Of a stretch of DNA of 64,000 nucleotides, positions 1 through 8,997 are shown piece after piece. Within the stretch, counting starts at the first letter, position 1, and every line of letters begins with the position of its first letter. Made by a program: the position numbers and the translations under genes. This stretch comes from Persebacter sp965221835 (GTDB taxonomy: Bacteria > Pseudomonadota > Gammaproteobacteria > Tethybacterales > Persebacteraceae): assembly GCA_965221835.1 (NCBI GenBank), contig OZ244916.1, forward strand, positions 434,001-498,000, in the 5' to 3' direction. The notes beneath the pieces are model-generated. The model did not search any database and was not told the DNA's origin. It saw only the letters and a list, made by a program, of their open reading frames with translations.

Positions 1-281
1 GCGGCGGCGACGACGGCGGGATCTTGCAAATACAATTCCGCAATCGTTTGCCAATCGTTTAAATTGTCGTCCACTCCGGCGACTTCCAAATGCGAAGCGA
101 TTCCGAGAATGCGTTCGCGCAACTGATTTTGAAAACCGGTCATCACCGCCAGCACCGTTAGCAACGCGGCGACTCCCAGCGCGATGCCCGCCATAGACAG
201 CGCGGAAACAAACGAAACAAAACGGTCGTGTTTGCCGGACAACGTAAAACGCAATCCTATAAAAAATTCGTAATAGCGCAA
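1..281 (-). CDS. lolC: Lipoprotein-releasing ABC transporter permease, LolC/LolE family, N-terminal part
   Basis: Only the first 93 codons are in the window; the gene runs off the left edge. The inferred start is TTG at 279-281, preceded by GGAG with suitable spacing. The protein begins LRYYEFFIGLRFTLSGK, followed by a hydrophobic segment (SALSMAGIALGVAALLTVLAV) and MTGFQNQLRERILG. This is the typical amino end of LolC/LolE, the inner-membrane subunits that hand mature lipoproteins to LolA together with the ATPase LolD. Whether it is LolC, LolE or the single merged type cannot be decided from the N-terminus. It is divergent from gabD. Confidence 0.85.
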   Translation of the reverse strand, partial: MRYYEFFIGLRFTLSGKHDRFVSFVSALSMAGIALGVAALLTVLAVMTGFQNQLRERILGIASHLEVAGVDDNLNDWQTIAELYLQDPAVVAA

Positions 282-400
282 AACTTCTCCACCGCGCGCC
301 CGAAAAGTTGAACGCGTTATTGTTATTTTAACAAAATTTTCGCTCTTCGCGCAACTGCCTCGCAAACGGCGGAGAGTGAAAGTTTTGGAAAAATTCGCGC

Positions 401-406
401 TATAAT
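401..406 (+). promoter_or_regulatory. -10 hexamer of gabD, leaderless-type spacing
   Basis: TATAAT lies exactly 6 nt upstream of the gabD ATG (413), so RNA polymerase would start at about the A of the start codon. No Shine-Dalgarno sequence precedes the ATG and no clear -35 hexamer is visible. The same TATAAT-N6-ATG layout recurs at nadB, thyA, pmbA and yggS. Confidence 0.6.
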
Positions 407-412
407 ACGGCG

Positions 413-1864
413 ATGAAAAAAATTAAAAATCAATCTCTTTTGCGCGGCGCGGGGTATGTGCGCGGCGAATGGTGCGGTGCGGACGGCGGCGCGTTTTTCG
501 GCGTGGACAATCCCGCGACCGGCGAAGTTATCGCGAATGTGCCGCAAATGGGCGCGGCAGAAACCCGCCGGGCGATAGACGCCGCCGCTGCCGCCTTTGC
601 GAAATGGCGTGTCATTCCCGCCAAAGAACGCGCCGCGTTTGTGATGGAATGGTATCGCATGATTTTGGAAAACGCCGATGATTTGGCGCGTTTAATGACT
701 CTAGAACAAGGCAAACCGCTCGCCGAATCGCGCGGCGAAGTTTTGTACGGTGCATCTTTCGCGCAATGGTTTGCCGAAGAATGCAAACGCGGCGGCGGCG
801 AAATCGTCCCCGCCCCCCGCACACAAACGCAAATCCGCATTACCCGCGAAGCGGCGGGAGTCGCCGCGCTGATTACGCCGTGGAATTTTCCGATTGCGAT
901 GATTATGCGCAAAGCCGCGCCTGCTCTCGCGGCGGGATGCACCGTTGTCGCCAAACCCGCTTCGCAAACGCCGCTGTGCGCCATCGCGCTCGCCGCCCTC
1001 GCCGAAAAAGCCGGATTTCCCGCCGGTGTTTTCAATTTAATCACCGGCGATGCGCGCGCGGTCGGCGGCGAGTTGTGCGCAAATCCCGCCGTCCGCGTTT
1101 TGTCTTTCACCGGTTCCACCGAAGTCGGCAGATTGCTCGCCGCCGCTTGCGCACCCGATGTCAAAAAACTCGCGTTGGAACTCGGCGGCAACGCGCCGTT
1201 TATCGTTTTTGACGATGCAGATTTGTCGCGCGCCGCCGCACAACTTATGGCGTCCAAATTTCGCAACGCCGGACAAACTTGCGTTTGCGCAAATCGCGTT
1301 TATGTGCAGCGCGGCGTATACGACGAATTTGCCGAAATAATGAAAGAAAAAGTACTCGCGCTAAAAGTCGGCGACGGTCTGGAAGCGGGCGTAGACATCG
1401 GTCCGCTGATTGACGATTCCGCCGTGCAAAAAGCGGAAAATCATTTGCGCGGATGCGAATCGGGCGGCGCAAATGTCATTGTTCGCGGCGGACGGACGGA
1501 CGCAGGCGCGCGATTTTTCGCCCCCGCATTGCTGGGCAATGTGCCGGACGGCGCGCCGCCGTGTCGCGAAGAAACTTTCGCACCGCTTGCGCCGCTGTTT
1601 ATTTTTGATGACGAAACGGAAGTCGTGCGCCGCGCGAACGACACGATTTACGGATTGTCGGCGTATTTATGCACGCGCGATTTAGGTCGTGCCATGCGCG
1701 TTTCCGAATCGCTGGAATCGGGAATCGTCGGCGTAAACGAAGGCATTATTTCCACCGAAGTCGCTCCTTTCGGCGGCGTTAAACAATCCGGAATCGGACG
1801 CGAAGGCGGCGCACACGGAATGGACGAATACACCGAAACTAAATATACACTTTTCGGCTATTGA
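413..1864 (+). CDS. gabD: NAD(P)-dependent succinate-semialdehyde dehydrogenase (aldehyde dehydrogenase family)
   Basis: A 483-residue aldehyde dehydrogenase, the usual length for GabD. It oxidises succinate semialdehyde to succinate, feeding GABA or putrescine carbon into the citric acid cycle. Visible motifs are PWNFP (156-160) in the cofactor-binding region, the general base Glu256 in LELGG, and the nucleophile Cys290 in NAGQTC. The tail EGGAHGMDEYTETKY is typical of the SSADH branch. The start is the ATG right after a TATAAT box, so the message is probably leaderless. A glutamylputrescine-synthetase-like gene at 36.3 kb could supply its substrate, but that link is inferred. A closely related semialdehyde is the main alternative substrate. 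Confidence 0.9.
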   Translation: MKKIKNQSLLRGAGYVRGEWCGADGGAFFGVDNPATGEVIANVPQMGAAETRRAIDAAAAAFAKWRVIPAKERAAFVMEWYRMILENADDLARLMTLEQGKPLAESRGEVLYGASFAQWFAEECKRGGGEIVPAPRTQTQIRITREAAGVAALITPWNFPIAMIMRKAAPALAAGCTVVAKPASQTPLCAIALAALAEKAGFPAGVFNLITGDARAVGGELCANPAVRVLSFTGSTEVGRLLAAACAPDVKKLALELGGNAPFIVFDDADLSRAAAQLMASKFRNAGQTCVCANRVYVQRGVYDEFAEIMKEKVLALKVGDGLEAGVDIGPLIDDSAVQKAENHLRGCESGGANVIVRGGRTDAGARFFAPALLGNVPDGAPPCREETFAPLAPLFIFDDETEVVRRANDTIYGLSAYLCTRDLGRAMRVSESLESGIVGVNEGIISTEVAPFGGVKQSGIGREGGAHGMDEYTETKYTLFGY

Positions 1865-1892
1865 TTTTTTTTGGCGCGAGAATTTTCGGCGG

Positions 1893-1931
1893 AATCGGTG
1901 AATCGGTGAATCGGTGAATCGGCGAATCGGT
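1893..1931. repeat. 8-bp tandem repeat, about 4.9 copies
   Basis: The unit AATCGGTG is repeated head to tail, with one copy AATCGGCG and a last partial unit. It lies in the 88-nt gap between the convergent gabD and the hypothetical gene at 1953-2525. No hairpin with a T-tract is seen. Confidence 0.85.
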
Positions 1932-1952
1932 ATCGCGCCGCGAACGGGCGAA

Positions 1953-2525
1953 TTATTTTTCCCCCGAAACGCGCAACTCCCACACCGCCAACGATTCTTT
2001 ACCGGCGGCTTCGCGGCATCCCGCTATCCATTGTTTGTATTCTGCAATAGAATCCGACTGCGTCCAACTGCCTGAGACGCCCGCTTTTTTTAATATAAAT
2101 CCGTCCAGCGGACAGTGCCGCGGTTCGGAAATCATATCCAAACACCAAAGATATTTAAGATATAAATTTAACGCCTTTTGCGAAGTGCCGATTCGCAATC
2201 GTTTGTCGCGCAAAAGTTCGCCGTGATATTTTGACAAAAAATCGGCGAGTGCGTTGATTTTTTTGATGTGGAGTGCATCAGTTATTTTCATTTTGTATTC
2301 ATAATCCATCCCCGCGTTGAATAGTGCAAGTTTCCACGAATCGCGAAAATCGTACCGGTCGTAGTAGCCCGATGCGGGCGAATAAACCGGATTGCGTCGC
2401 ACGGAAGCCAGCATAGTGTTGTCCAACGCCCAATGTCGTTTTACATCCTCGTCTTTTCTGGCAACGGATTGCCATTCGTTCATTCCGCGAAGAAATTTTC
2501 TTTTCAATTTTGCGATGTCATTCAT
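1953..2525 (-). CDS. Hypothetical protein, 190 aa
   Basis: Not recognised as a named family. The ATG at 2525 is preceded by AAGGA at good spacing, so this is a genuine-looking gene. The protein is soluble, charged and rich in aromatic residues, without signal peptide or membrane segment. Notable stretches are KLKRKFLRGMNEWQ near the start, RYDFRDSWKLALFNAG in the middle, and RIGTSQKALNLYLKYLW followed by HCPLDGFIL near the end. Its base composition is more AT-rich than the neighbouring metabolic genes. With the next gene it forms a two-gene, same-strand accessory block between gabD and acnA. Confidence 0.7.
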   Translation of the reverse strand: MNDIAKLKRKFLRGMNEWQSVARKDEDVKRHWALDNTMLASVRRNPVYSPASGYYDRYDFRDSWKLALFNAGMDYEYKMKITDALHIKKINALADFLSKYHGELLRDKRLRIGTSQKALNLYLKYLWCLDMISEPRHCPLDGFILKKAGVSGSWTQSDSIAEYKQWIAGCREAAGKESLAVWELRVSGEK

Positions 2526-2654
2526 AACGGTTCCTTAAAGCATCTAAAAACGAATTGCTGAAAGAGATAGTTGCGGGCGGCATAGCAATTCGTGCCGCAA
2601 TAACTACGGCACGAAAATTTTTTTATACCATTCCCGCGAACTTGTCGCGGCGGG

Positions 2655-3308
2655 TTATTTGGATTTGCGGATGTGTTGCAAAATAATCGCCTCTACATCG
2701 GCGACAAACCATGTGCCGTTTACGCGAAGGGAGTTTTTGATGCGGCGTTTTTTCAACTCTGTCGTTACTTTTTTGCAGTCGCGACAAAACTCAATCCAGC
2801 CTTCATTGTTTTTCGGGTAAGGCAATGCTTGACTTAATATTTCGTCGTATACGCCGATTTTTTTGGGCGCCAATATCCGCAAAATTTTGGAACCGAAAGA
2901 AACGCTCAATCCGTTCGGTTTGGTAATCGCTTCAACCGCCCCGTTCATATTGCCTTTTTGCAAACATTCAACCGACCGCCGAACGGCGTGAATAACTGCT
3001 TTTCGGGTTTCGGCGTCTTTGTCAATTTGTCCGCGTATTCTGTTTCCGCTACTGCCGCACCAAATTAAAATGCCGTAAACAACACGCCAAATCGCGCCTT
3101 CGTTGCCGAGATTGTGTTCCACCAAATACCGCCCCTCTTTTTCCAAAGAAAACGTATCGCAATTAGCGTCTTCTTTTTCGCGAAAGGCTTTAATGACTTT
3201 GCGATTCAGTACCGGAAATTCCGGCAAGGTAATTTTTTGTCCATCTCCGAAATAAACGGAAGCCCGTTTAACTTCAATTTTCCCTTTTGCTTTTTGTTTA
3301 TTTTTCAC
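2655..3308 (-). CDS. Hypothetical protein, 217 aa, possibly a helix-hairpin-helix/OGG-like fold
   Basis: The frame is open further upstream, but GTG at 3308 is the likely start because AGGAG lies 7 nt before it; the extra upstream residues would be an unlikely hydrophobic leader. The protein is basic at its N-terminus. It contains SFGSKILRILAPKKIGVYDE, which resembles the hairpin-plus-aspartate region of DNA-glycosylase-like folds. That resemblance is weak and inferred. CRDC follows near the C-terminus. It lies 129 nt upstream of the hypothetical gene ending at 1953, on the same strand. Both have ordinary SD sequences, unlike many nearby genes. Confidence 0.65.
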   Translation of the reverse strand: MKNKQKAKGKIEVKRASVYFGDGQKITLPEFPVLNRKVIKAFREKEDANCDTFSLEKEGRYLVEHNLGNEGAIWRVVYGILIWCGSSGNRIRGQIDKDAETRKAVIHAVRRSVECLQKGNMNGAVEAITKPNGLSVSFGSKILRILAPKKIGVYDEILSQALPYPKNNEGWIEFCRDCKKVTTELKKRRIKNSLRVNGTWFVADVEAIILQHIRKSK

Positions 3309-3484
3309 TACTATTCTCCTGTTTGCAAGTAAAACGCAATTATAACAAATACAAGAAAAAAACAAAAATCCCAAAGCGCACCATCCCAGCGAAAATTGTA
3401 ATCTCTCCGATTTCAATTAAAAACCCGGAAATTTTTATTTTCACCAAAATGGCAAACGGGCGGCGGCGGTGTTTCGGTTTTCCC

Positions 3485-6196
3485 TTATTTTACGCCGCTT
3501 GCGGGCGAATCTGATGCGACCAATTGTTCCAGCACAAAGGGGAGAATGCCGTTTCTGGCGAAATATTCGCATTCTATCGGCGTGTCAATTCGTACCAATA
3601 AATCGGCGGTATCGGTCGCGCCGTCCGCGCGGTGAATGCGCAAACGCGCTTTTTGGCGGGGCGACAATGCGCCGTCAACATCCAGCAAATCAAAAGTTTC
3701 ATCGCCGCGCAAATTTAAACTTTCCGCCGATTCGCCTTCCATAAACTGACACGGCAAAACGCCCATTCCCGCCAAGTTGCTGCGGTGAATGCGTTCATAA
3801 CTTTGCGCGACCACCGCGCGAACGCCTAACAAACGCGCGCCTTTCGCCGCCCAGTCGCGCGATGAACCGGTGCCGTATTCGCGTCCGGCGAAAACAATCA
3901 GCGGCGTTTGCGTTTCGCGATATTTCATTGCCGCATCAAAAATCGGCATTTCTTCGCCGTCCGGTTGGTGCAAAGTTAAGCCGCCTTCGGTACCAGGTGC
4001 CATTTTGTTGCGAATGCGCACATTGGCGAAAGTGCCGCGCATCATGACTTCGTGATTGCCGCGCCGCGAACCGTACGAATTGTAATCCGCGACTTTTACG
4101 CCGTGTGCGCGCAAATAAATTCCCGCCGGCGAAGATGGTTTTATCGCGCCCGCCGGACTGATGTGGTCGGTGGTAACCGAATCGCCCAAAATCGCCAACG
4201 CGCGCGCCCCGGCAATGGACTCGCCGGCGTCTTGCGTTGCCACAAACGGCGGCATCCGAATGTAAGTGGAATCGTCTTGCCATTCGTATCGCGCGCCTTC
4301 GCCGCCGTCAATGTCGCCCCACAGCGGCAAATCGCGTTCAAAACCGGCGGTATAACGGGCGACAAAGTTTTGCGGATTTATCGCATGTTTCATGACCGCG
4401 GCGATTTCTTCTTCCGACGGCCAAAGATCTTTTAAGAACACCGGCGCACCGTTTTGGTCTGTGCCGAGTGGTTCGGTTTGCATATCCAAATCAATGCGTC
4501 CGGCGAGGGCGAAAGCGACAACCAGCGGCGGACTCATCAAAAAATTCGCGCGGATATTTTGGTGTACGCGCGCTTCAAAATTGCGGTTGCCCGACAACAC
4601 CGCAACGCCGACCAAATCGTTGTCCGTAATCGCCTTTTCATAATCGGCATCCAGCGGACCGGAGTTGCCGATGCAAGTCGTGCATCCGTAACCGACTTGA
4701 TGAAATCCGAGTGCTTCCAGCGAATGCAACAATCCCGATTTTTGCAAATAATCGGTGACCACGCGCGAACCGGGTGCTAACGAAGTTTTTACCCGTGCGG
4801 GCGGATGCAATCCGCGCGCCGCCGCCTTTTGTGCGAGAAGTCCCGCCGCCAGCAAAACGCTCGGATTGGAAGTGTTGGTGCAAGAAGTAATTGCTGCGAT
4901 GAGAATGTCGCCGTCGCCGATGTCTTCGTTTTCTTTGCCGGACGGATGACGGGCGGCGAGCGATTCCGGTTTTTTGTCGTAGCCGCCCGATTCGGCGGAT
5001 GCCGAAAACAACGCCGTAAATTTTTCTTTCAACAATCGCAACGGAATGCGATCTTGCGGGCGACGGGGACCGGCAACGGACGGTTCCACCGCAGACAAAT
5101 CCAAGGACAAAGTGCGCGAATAATCGCATTCGCCCGCGTCCGGAATGCCGAACATTTTTTGCGCGCGATAATACGATTCTACTGTTTGCAAAACATTTTC
5201 GTCTCTGCCGGTGGAACGCAAATAGTCAATTGTTTTTTCGTCCGCCGGAAAAAATCCCATTGTCGCGCCATATTCGGGCGCCATATTGCCGATGGTTGCG
5301 CGGTCGGGAACGGAAAGCGTTCGCGCGCCTTCGCCGAAAAACTCCACAAACTTTCCGACAACGCCCGCATTGCGCAACATTTCCGTAATTGTTAAAACCG
5401 TATCGGTAGCGGTTACCCCCGGCGAAATCGCGCCGGTTAAATGCACGCCGACAACATCCGGTTCCAGCATATACACCGGCTGCCCCAGCATTGCGGCTTC
5501 CGCTTCTATGCCGCCGACTCCCCAGCCGACAACGCCGATTCCGTTTATCATTGTCGTGTGCGAATCGGTACCGACCAGCGTATCGGGATAGCAAACGCCG
5601 TCAGTTTCCATCACCGTTCGCGCGAGATATTCCAAATTAACCTGATGCACAATTCCCACACCGGGCGGCACGACTTTGAAAGTTTTGAAAGCGCCGGTAC
5701 CCCATTTAAGAAAAGCGTAGCGTTCGTGATTGCGCGCGAATTCAATTTCCATATTGAGACGCATCGCATCCGGCGAACCATAATGATCGACTTGTATGGA
5801 ATGATCCACAACCAAATCCACCGGCACGAGCGGTTCTATGCTTTGCGGCGATTCGCCTCGCCGCGCCGCTTCGTCGCGCATTGCCGCCAAATCGGCGAGC
5901 AACGGCACGCCGGTAAAATCTTGCAACACCACGCGCGCGACAACAAACGGTACTTCGGAATCGCGCGCGCCGTCCGCTTTCCAGTTAGCGAGGGCGCGCA
6001 CATGCGAGTCGGCGATTTTTTTTCCGTCGCAGTTGCGCAGCAAAGATTCCAACACGATTCGCAGACAAACCGGCAACCGCGAAATGTTCGCGCCGATGAC
6101 GTTCTGCAATTCGGGCAGAGAATAAAACGATTTTTCGCCGCCGCCGTTTCCGTCCGGGACGAAAGTTTTTTTGCATTGAATAAAAGGATTTGGCAT
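3485..6196 (-). CDS. acnA: Aconitate hydratase A
   Basis: A 903-residue monomeric aconitase (family usual about 890), which isomerises citrate and isocitrate through a [4Fe-4S] cluster in the citric acid cycle. Cluster cysteines are seen in TSCTNTSNPSV and in the YGCTTCIGNSG pair. Substrate-binding signatures DSVTTDHISPAGAI, SYGSRRGNHEVMMRG and EYGTGSSRDWAAKG are present. The frame is open upstream for 61 more codons, but ATG at 6196 (MPNPFIQCKK) with GGAG upstream fits the family start. It sits 34 nt downstream of mmsB on the same strand and may be co-transcribed with it. Confidence 0.95.
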   Translation of the reverse strand: MPNPFIQCKKTFVPDGNGGGEKSFYSLPELQNVIGANISRLPVCLRIVLESLLRNCDGKKIADSHVRALANWKADGARDSEVPFVVARVVLQDFTGVPLLADLAAMRDEAARRGESPQSIEPLVPVDLVVDHSIQVDHYGSPDAMRLNMEIEFARNHERYAFLKWGTGAFKTFKVVPPGVGIVHQVNLEYLARTVMETDGVCYPDTLVGTDSHTTMINGIGVVGWGVGGIEAEAAMLGQPVYMLEPDVVGVHLTGAISPGVTATDTVLTITEMLRNAGVVGKFVEFFGEGARTLSVPDRATIGNMAPEYGATMGFFPADEKTIDYLRSTGRDENVLQTVESYYRAQKMFGIPDAGECDYSRTLSLDLSAVEPSVAGPRRPQDRIPLRLLKEKFTALFSASAESGGYDKKPESLAARHPSGKENEDIGDGDILIAAITSCTNTSNPSVLLAAGLLAQKAAARGLHPPARVKTSLAPGSRVVTDYLQKSGLLHSLEALGFHQVGYGCTTCIGNSGPLDADYEKAITDNDLVGVAVLSGNRNFEARVHQNIRANFLMSPPLVVAFALAGRIDLDMQTEPLGTDQNGAPVFLKDLWPSEEEIAAVMKHAINPQNFVARYTAGFERDLPLWGDIDGGEGARYEWQDDSTYIRMPPFVATQDAGESIAGARALAILGDSVTTDHISPAGAIKPSSPAGIYLRAHGVKVADYNSYGSRRGNHEVMMRGTFANVRIRNKMAPGTEGGLTLHQPDGEEMPIFDAAMKYRETQTPLIVFAGREYGTGSSRDWAAKGARLLGVRAVVAQSYERIHRSNLAGMGVLPCQFMEGESAESLNLRGDETFDLLDVDGALSPRQKARLRIHRADGATDTADLLVRIDTPIECEYFARNGILPFVLEQLVASDSPASGVK

Positions 6197-6230
6197 AATA
6201 AAATACTCCGCGTAGTCGTCGTCCGTTGAT

Positions 6231-7139
6231 TTAATTTTTATTTTCCGCACCCCGGCGACGGGCGGGCGCGGCAAACATTTTAATGACGGCGCTGAAATCC
6301 AGCGCGCCGAATCCGGCGTTTTGGTGCATCCGATAAAGTTGATTCGCCAACGCCCCGAGCGGGACGGCGGCGCGGGCATTGCCGGCGGCGCGCATTGCCA
6401 AATCAGAATCTTTGACCATCAAATCGGCGGAAAAACCGCCGCGATAATCGCGCGCCGCAGGTGCGCCAGACATTGCGCCGGGGAGCGGATTGTATTTTTC
6501 CAAAACCCAGTTGCCGCCGCTGCTGCTTTTCATAATTGCCGAAAGCGTTTTACCGTCCAATCCCATTTTTTGTCCGAGCGATAACGCTTCGCAAACGCCG
6601 ACCATCTGCACCGACAACATCATATTGTTGCATAGTTTTGCGGCTTGTCCTGCACCGACATCGCCGGCGTGAAAAATGTTTGCGCCCATTGCGGAGAGAA
6701 TAGGTTTTGCGCGCGCGAAAGTTTTTTTGTCGCCGCCGACAAGAAACGAAAGAGTCGCGGCTTTTGCGCCGCCGATTCCGCCGGACACGGGCGCATCCGC
6801 AAACTGCGCGCCGATTTGCGCGGCGAATGTCGCAATATCGCGCGCCTCTTCGGGCGCGGTCGTACTGCAATCCAATAAAAGGGCGTTTTTGCGGATGCCG
6901 TTTGCGGCGCGATAAAATGCGCGCACATAATCGCCCGACGGCAACATCGTAATAATGCATTCGGCGTCTTTTATCGCTTCGTCGCCGTTGCGGGCGACGG
7001 AAAGAGTCGCCGCTGCCGCGCGCGTTCGGGCGGCGCGTTGAATGTCAAAACATTGCAAAACGCGGCGATATTTTTTTGCGAGATTACCTGCCATCGGCAA
7101 TCCCATATTTCCCAATCCGACAAATGCGATTTTTTTCAT
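6231..7139 (-). CDS. mmsB: 3-hydroxyisobutyrate dehydrogenase family protein
   Basis: A 302-residue beta-hydroxyacid dehydrogenase. The start MKKIAFVGLGNMGLPMAGNL carries the Rossmann GxGxxG; catalytic-type motifs are DAPVSGGIGGA and the lysine in GAGQAAKLCNN, followed by the C-terminal all-helical domain with KDSDLAM. It would oxidise 3-hydroxyisobutyrate to methylmalonate semialdehyde in valine breakdown, although tartronate-semialdehyde-type relatives look similar. ATG 7139 is chosen over an in-frame start 7 codons earlier because family members start here. Its upstream region is an unusual tandem repeat block whose first unit reaches the start codon. Confidence 0.85.
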   Translation of the reverse strand: MKKIAFVGLGNMGLPMAGNLAKKYRRVLQCFDIQRAARTRAAAATLSVARNGDEAIKDAECIITMLPSGDYVRAFYRAANGIRKNALLLDCSTTAPEEARDIATFAAQIGAQFADAPVSGGIGGAKAATLSFLVGGDKKTFARAKPILSAMGANIFHAGDVGAGQAAKLCNNMMLSVQMVGVCEALSLGQKMGLDGKTLSAIMKSSSGGNWVLEKYNPLPGAMSGAPAARDYRGGFSADLMVKDSDLAMRAAGNARAAVPLGALANQLYRMHQNAGFGALDFSAVIKMFAAPARRRGAENKN

Positions 7140-7665
7140 ACTATTTTTTCCGTCCCGCAAAGTATAACAGATACAATAAAAAATTCGGGAATTTCCGTTT
7201 TTTCGTTTTTTTTATAATTTTCACGCGCGTTAGTTTTGCGTTTTCGTTCGCGTTCCGCAAAGTATAACAGATAAAATAAAAAACGGGAATTTCCGTTTTT
7301 TCTTTTTTATAATTTTCGGGCGCATTAGTTTCGCATTTCCGTTCCCGGACGATTTTTGTATACTATTTTTTCCGTCTCGCAAAGTATAATAGATAAAATA
7401 CGCGGGAATTTTCGTTTCCCGTTTTTCCTTTTTTTTGATAATTTTCGCGCGCGTTAGTTTTGCATTTCCGCAAAGTATAATAGATAAAAAACGCGGGAAT
7501 TTCCGTTCCCGGACGATTTTTGTATACTATTTTTTCCGTCTCGCAAAGTATAATAAATAAAATACGCGGGAATTTTCGTTTCCTGTTTTTCCGTTTTTTC
7601 TTATAGTTTTCGCGCGCGTTAGTTTTGTGTTTTCGTTCGCGTTTTCGCAATGGATTCTGATGCGA
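7140..7665. repeat. Imperfect tandem repeats upstream of mmsB (five copies of a promoter-like module)
   Basis: This 526-nt gap holds no credible gene. The element CGCAAAGTATAA recurs at about 7156, 7256, 7378, 7469 and 7542, each followed by (A)GATAAAATA and GGGAATTT. A second module, GCGCGTTAGTTTTGC, alternates with it. On the minus strand each copy offers TATACT or TATTAT, a -10-like hexamer reading toward mmsB. Two later copies also repeat the block next to the mmsB ATG (ACTATTTTTTCCGTC). Spacing between copies is uneven (100, 122, 91 and 73 nt). Confidence 0.85.
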
Positions 7666-8997
7666 TTATTTTCCGATGCAGAATTTGGAAAAGATTTCGC
7701 CCAGCAGTTTTTCGTCGTCGGTGCCGCCGGTGAGAGAGGCGATTTGCAGATGTGCGGACGACAACCATGCGGCGGCGATTTCCATTTGCATTCCCGCGTT
7801 TTGCGCTTCGGCGAAACATTTCAAACTTTCTTCAATCGCCGCCAAATGACGGGTGCGGGCGGTAAAAGGCGCATCGCCGCCGTCTCCCGCTGCGCCATTT
7901 TCGCCGCGCGCAAATGATGCAATCGCCGCGCGCAACGCGTCCAAACCCGCGCCGGTTTTTGCGGAAATGTACGCCGTGCCATCGCGAACGCCGGCGGCAA
8001 TGGAATGCAAATCAATTTTATTTCGCACATGCAACACCGTCGCATCGGTGTCAATGAACGGCGCGTTTTCGTCATCGCGTACCAGCAAAACGATGTCGGC
8101 ATTTTGCGCGGTGCGAAGGGCGCGCGCGATTCCTTCTTGTTCCACTTCTTCGGCATTGTCGCGCAAACCGGCGGTGTCTGTCAGTCGCACCGGTGCGCCA
8201 CTGATTTCAATATCGCGCACGATTTTGTCGCGAGTCGTGCCGGGGACGGCGGCGACAATCGCGGCGTCTTCGCCGCACAATGCGTTTAATAGCGAAGATT
8301 TTCCCGCATTCGGATAGCCGACAATTGCAGCACCGATTCCGGTCGCCAACTTCGCGCCTTTTTTGCATTCGGAAAGAAAAATTTTTGTGTCGTTCGCCAA
8401 TGTCCGAATCCGTTCGCCAAAATCGGACGGCGCGCCGGTTTCTTCGTCTGCAAAATCCAATGCCGCTTCCATTTCCGCGCGCAATTGTTGCAACGATTCT
8501 TCCAGCGAATGCGCGCGCCGCGAAAATGCGCCGTCCAATGCGTTCGCGGCGGCGCGTGCGGCGGCGGTGCTTCCCGCATGAATCAAATCCGCGACTGCTT
8601 CCGCTTGCGCCAAATCTATTTTGCCGTTGCAATAGGCGCGCATCGTAAATTCGCCCGCTTCCGCCGGACGCGCGCCGAGTTGAAAACAACGCGTCAATAT
8701 GCCGTGCAATGCCGCACCGCCGTGTCCGTGCAATTCCAAAACATCTTGTCCGGTGAAAGAATGCGGCGCGCGAAAATACAAACACAATCCGTCATCCAAC
8801 ACCGCGCCGTTTTTGTCGATGAATTTTTCGCGCGTTGCCAAACGCGGCGGCGGGAGTTTTCCGGAGCCCAAAACTCCGCGCGCGACCGGCGAAATATCTT
8901 TTCCCGAAACGCGCACAACGCCGATTCCGCCCGCACCCGGCGGAGTCGCCGCCGCCGCGATTGTATCAGCCGCCGCTTTTCGCACCGCCTTTCGCAC
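7666..8997 (-). CDS. mnmE: tRNA uridine-5-carboxymethylaminomethyl modification GTPase
   Basis: A 443-residue MnmE (TrmE). With MnmG it installs the cmnm5 group on U34 of certain tRNAs. The N-terminal folate-binding domain has DTIAAAATPPGAGGIGVVRVSG. The inserted G domain has Walker A GYPNAGKS (227-234), PGTTRD and DTAGLRD. The protein ends with the diagnostic FCIGK containing the essential cysteine (440). The start is GTG at 8997, with a second in-frame GTG at 8985, so the coding region overlaps the end of yidC by about 32 nt. It is last in the rpmH-rnpA-yidC-mnmE run. Confidence 0.93.
   Translation of the reverse strand: MRKAVRKAAADTIAAAATPPGAGGIGVVRVSGKDISPVARGVLGSGKLPPPRLATREKFIDKNGAVLDDGLCLYFRAPHSFTGQDVLELHGHGGAALHGILTRCFQLGARPAEAGEFTMRAYCNGKIDLAQAEAVADLIHAGSTAAARAAANALDGAFSRRAHSLEESLQQLRAEMEAALDFADEETGAPSDFGERIRTLANDTKIFLSECKKGAKLATGIGAAIVGYPNAGKSSLLNALCGEDAAIVAAVPGTTRDKIVRDIEISGAPVRLTDTAGLRDNAEEVEQEGIARALRTAQNADIVLLVRDDENAPFIDTDATVLHVRNKIDLHSIAAGVRDGTAYISAKTGAGLDALRAAIASFARGENGAAGDGGDAPFTARTRHLAAIEESLKCFAEAQNAGMQMEIAAAWLSSAHLQIASLTGGTDDEKLLGEIFSKFCIGK

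Noticed and set aside
430..1266. 278-codon antisense frame across gabD, and similar long antisense frames across mnmE, lptD, nadB and others
   Set aside because: GC-rich codon structure keeps antisense frames open; no motif or start signal supports them, while the sense proteins are conserved enzymes.
7363..7650. 95-codon minus-strand frame in the mmsB upstream repeats
   Set aside because: It is a translation of the tandem repeat with a recurring peptide and no SD.
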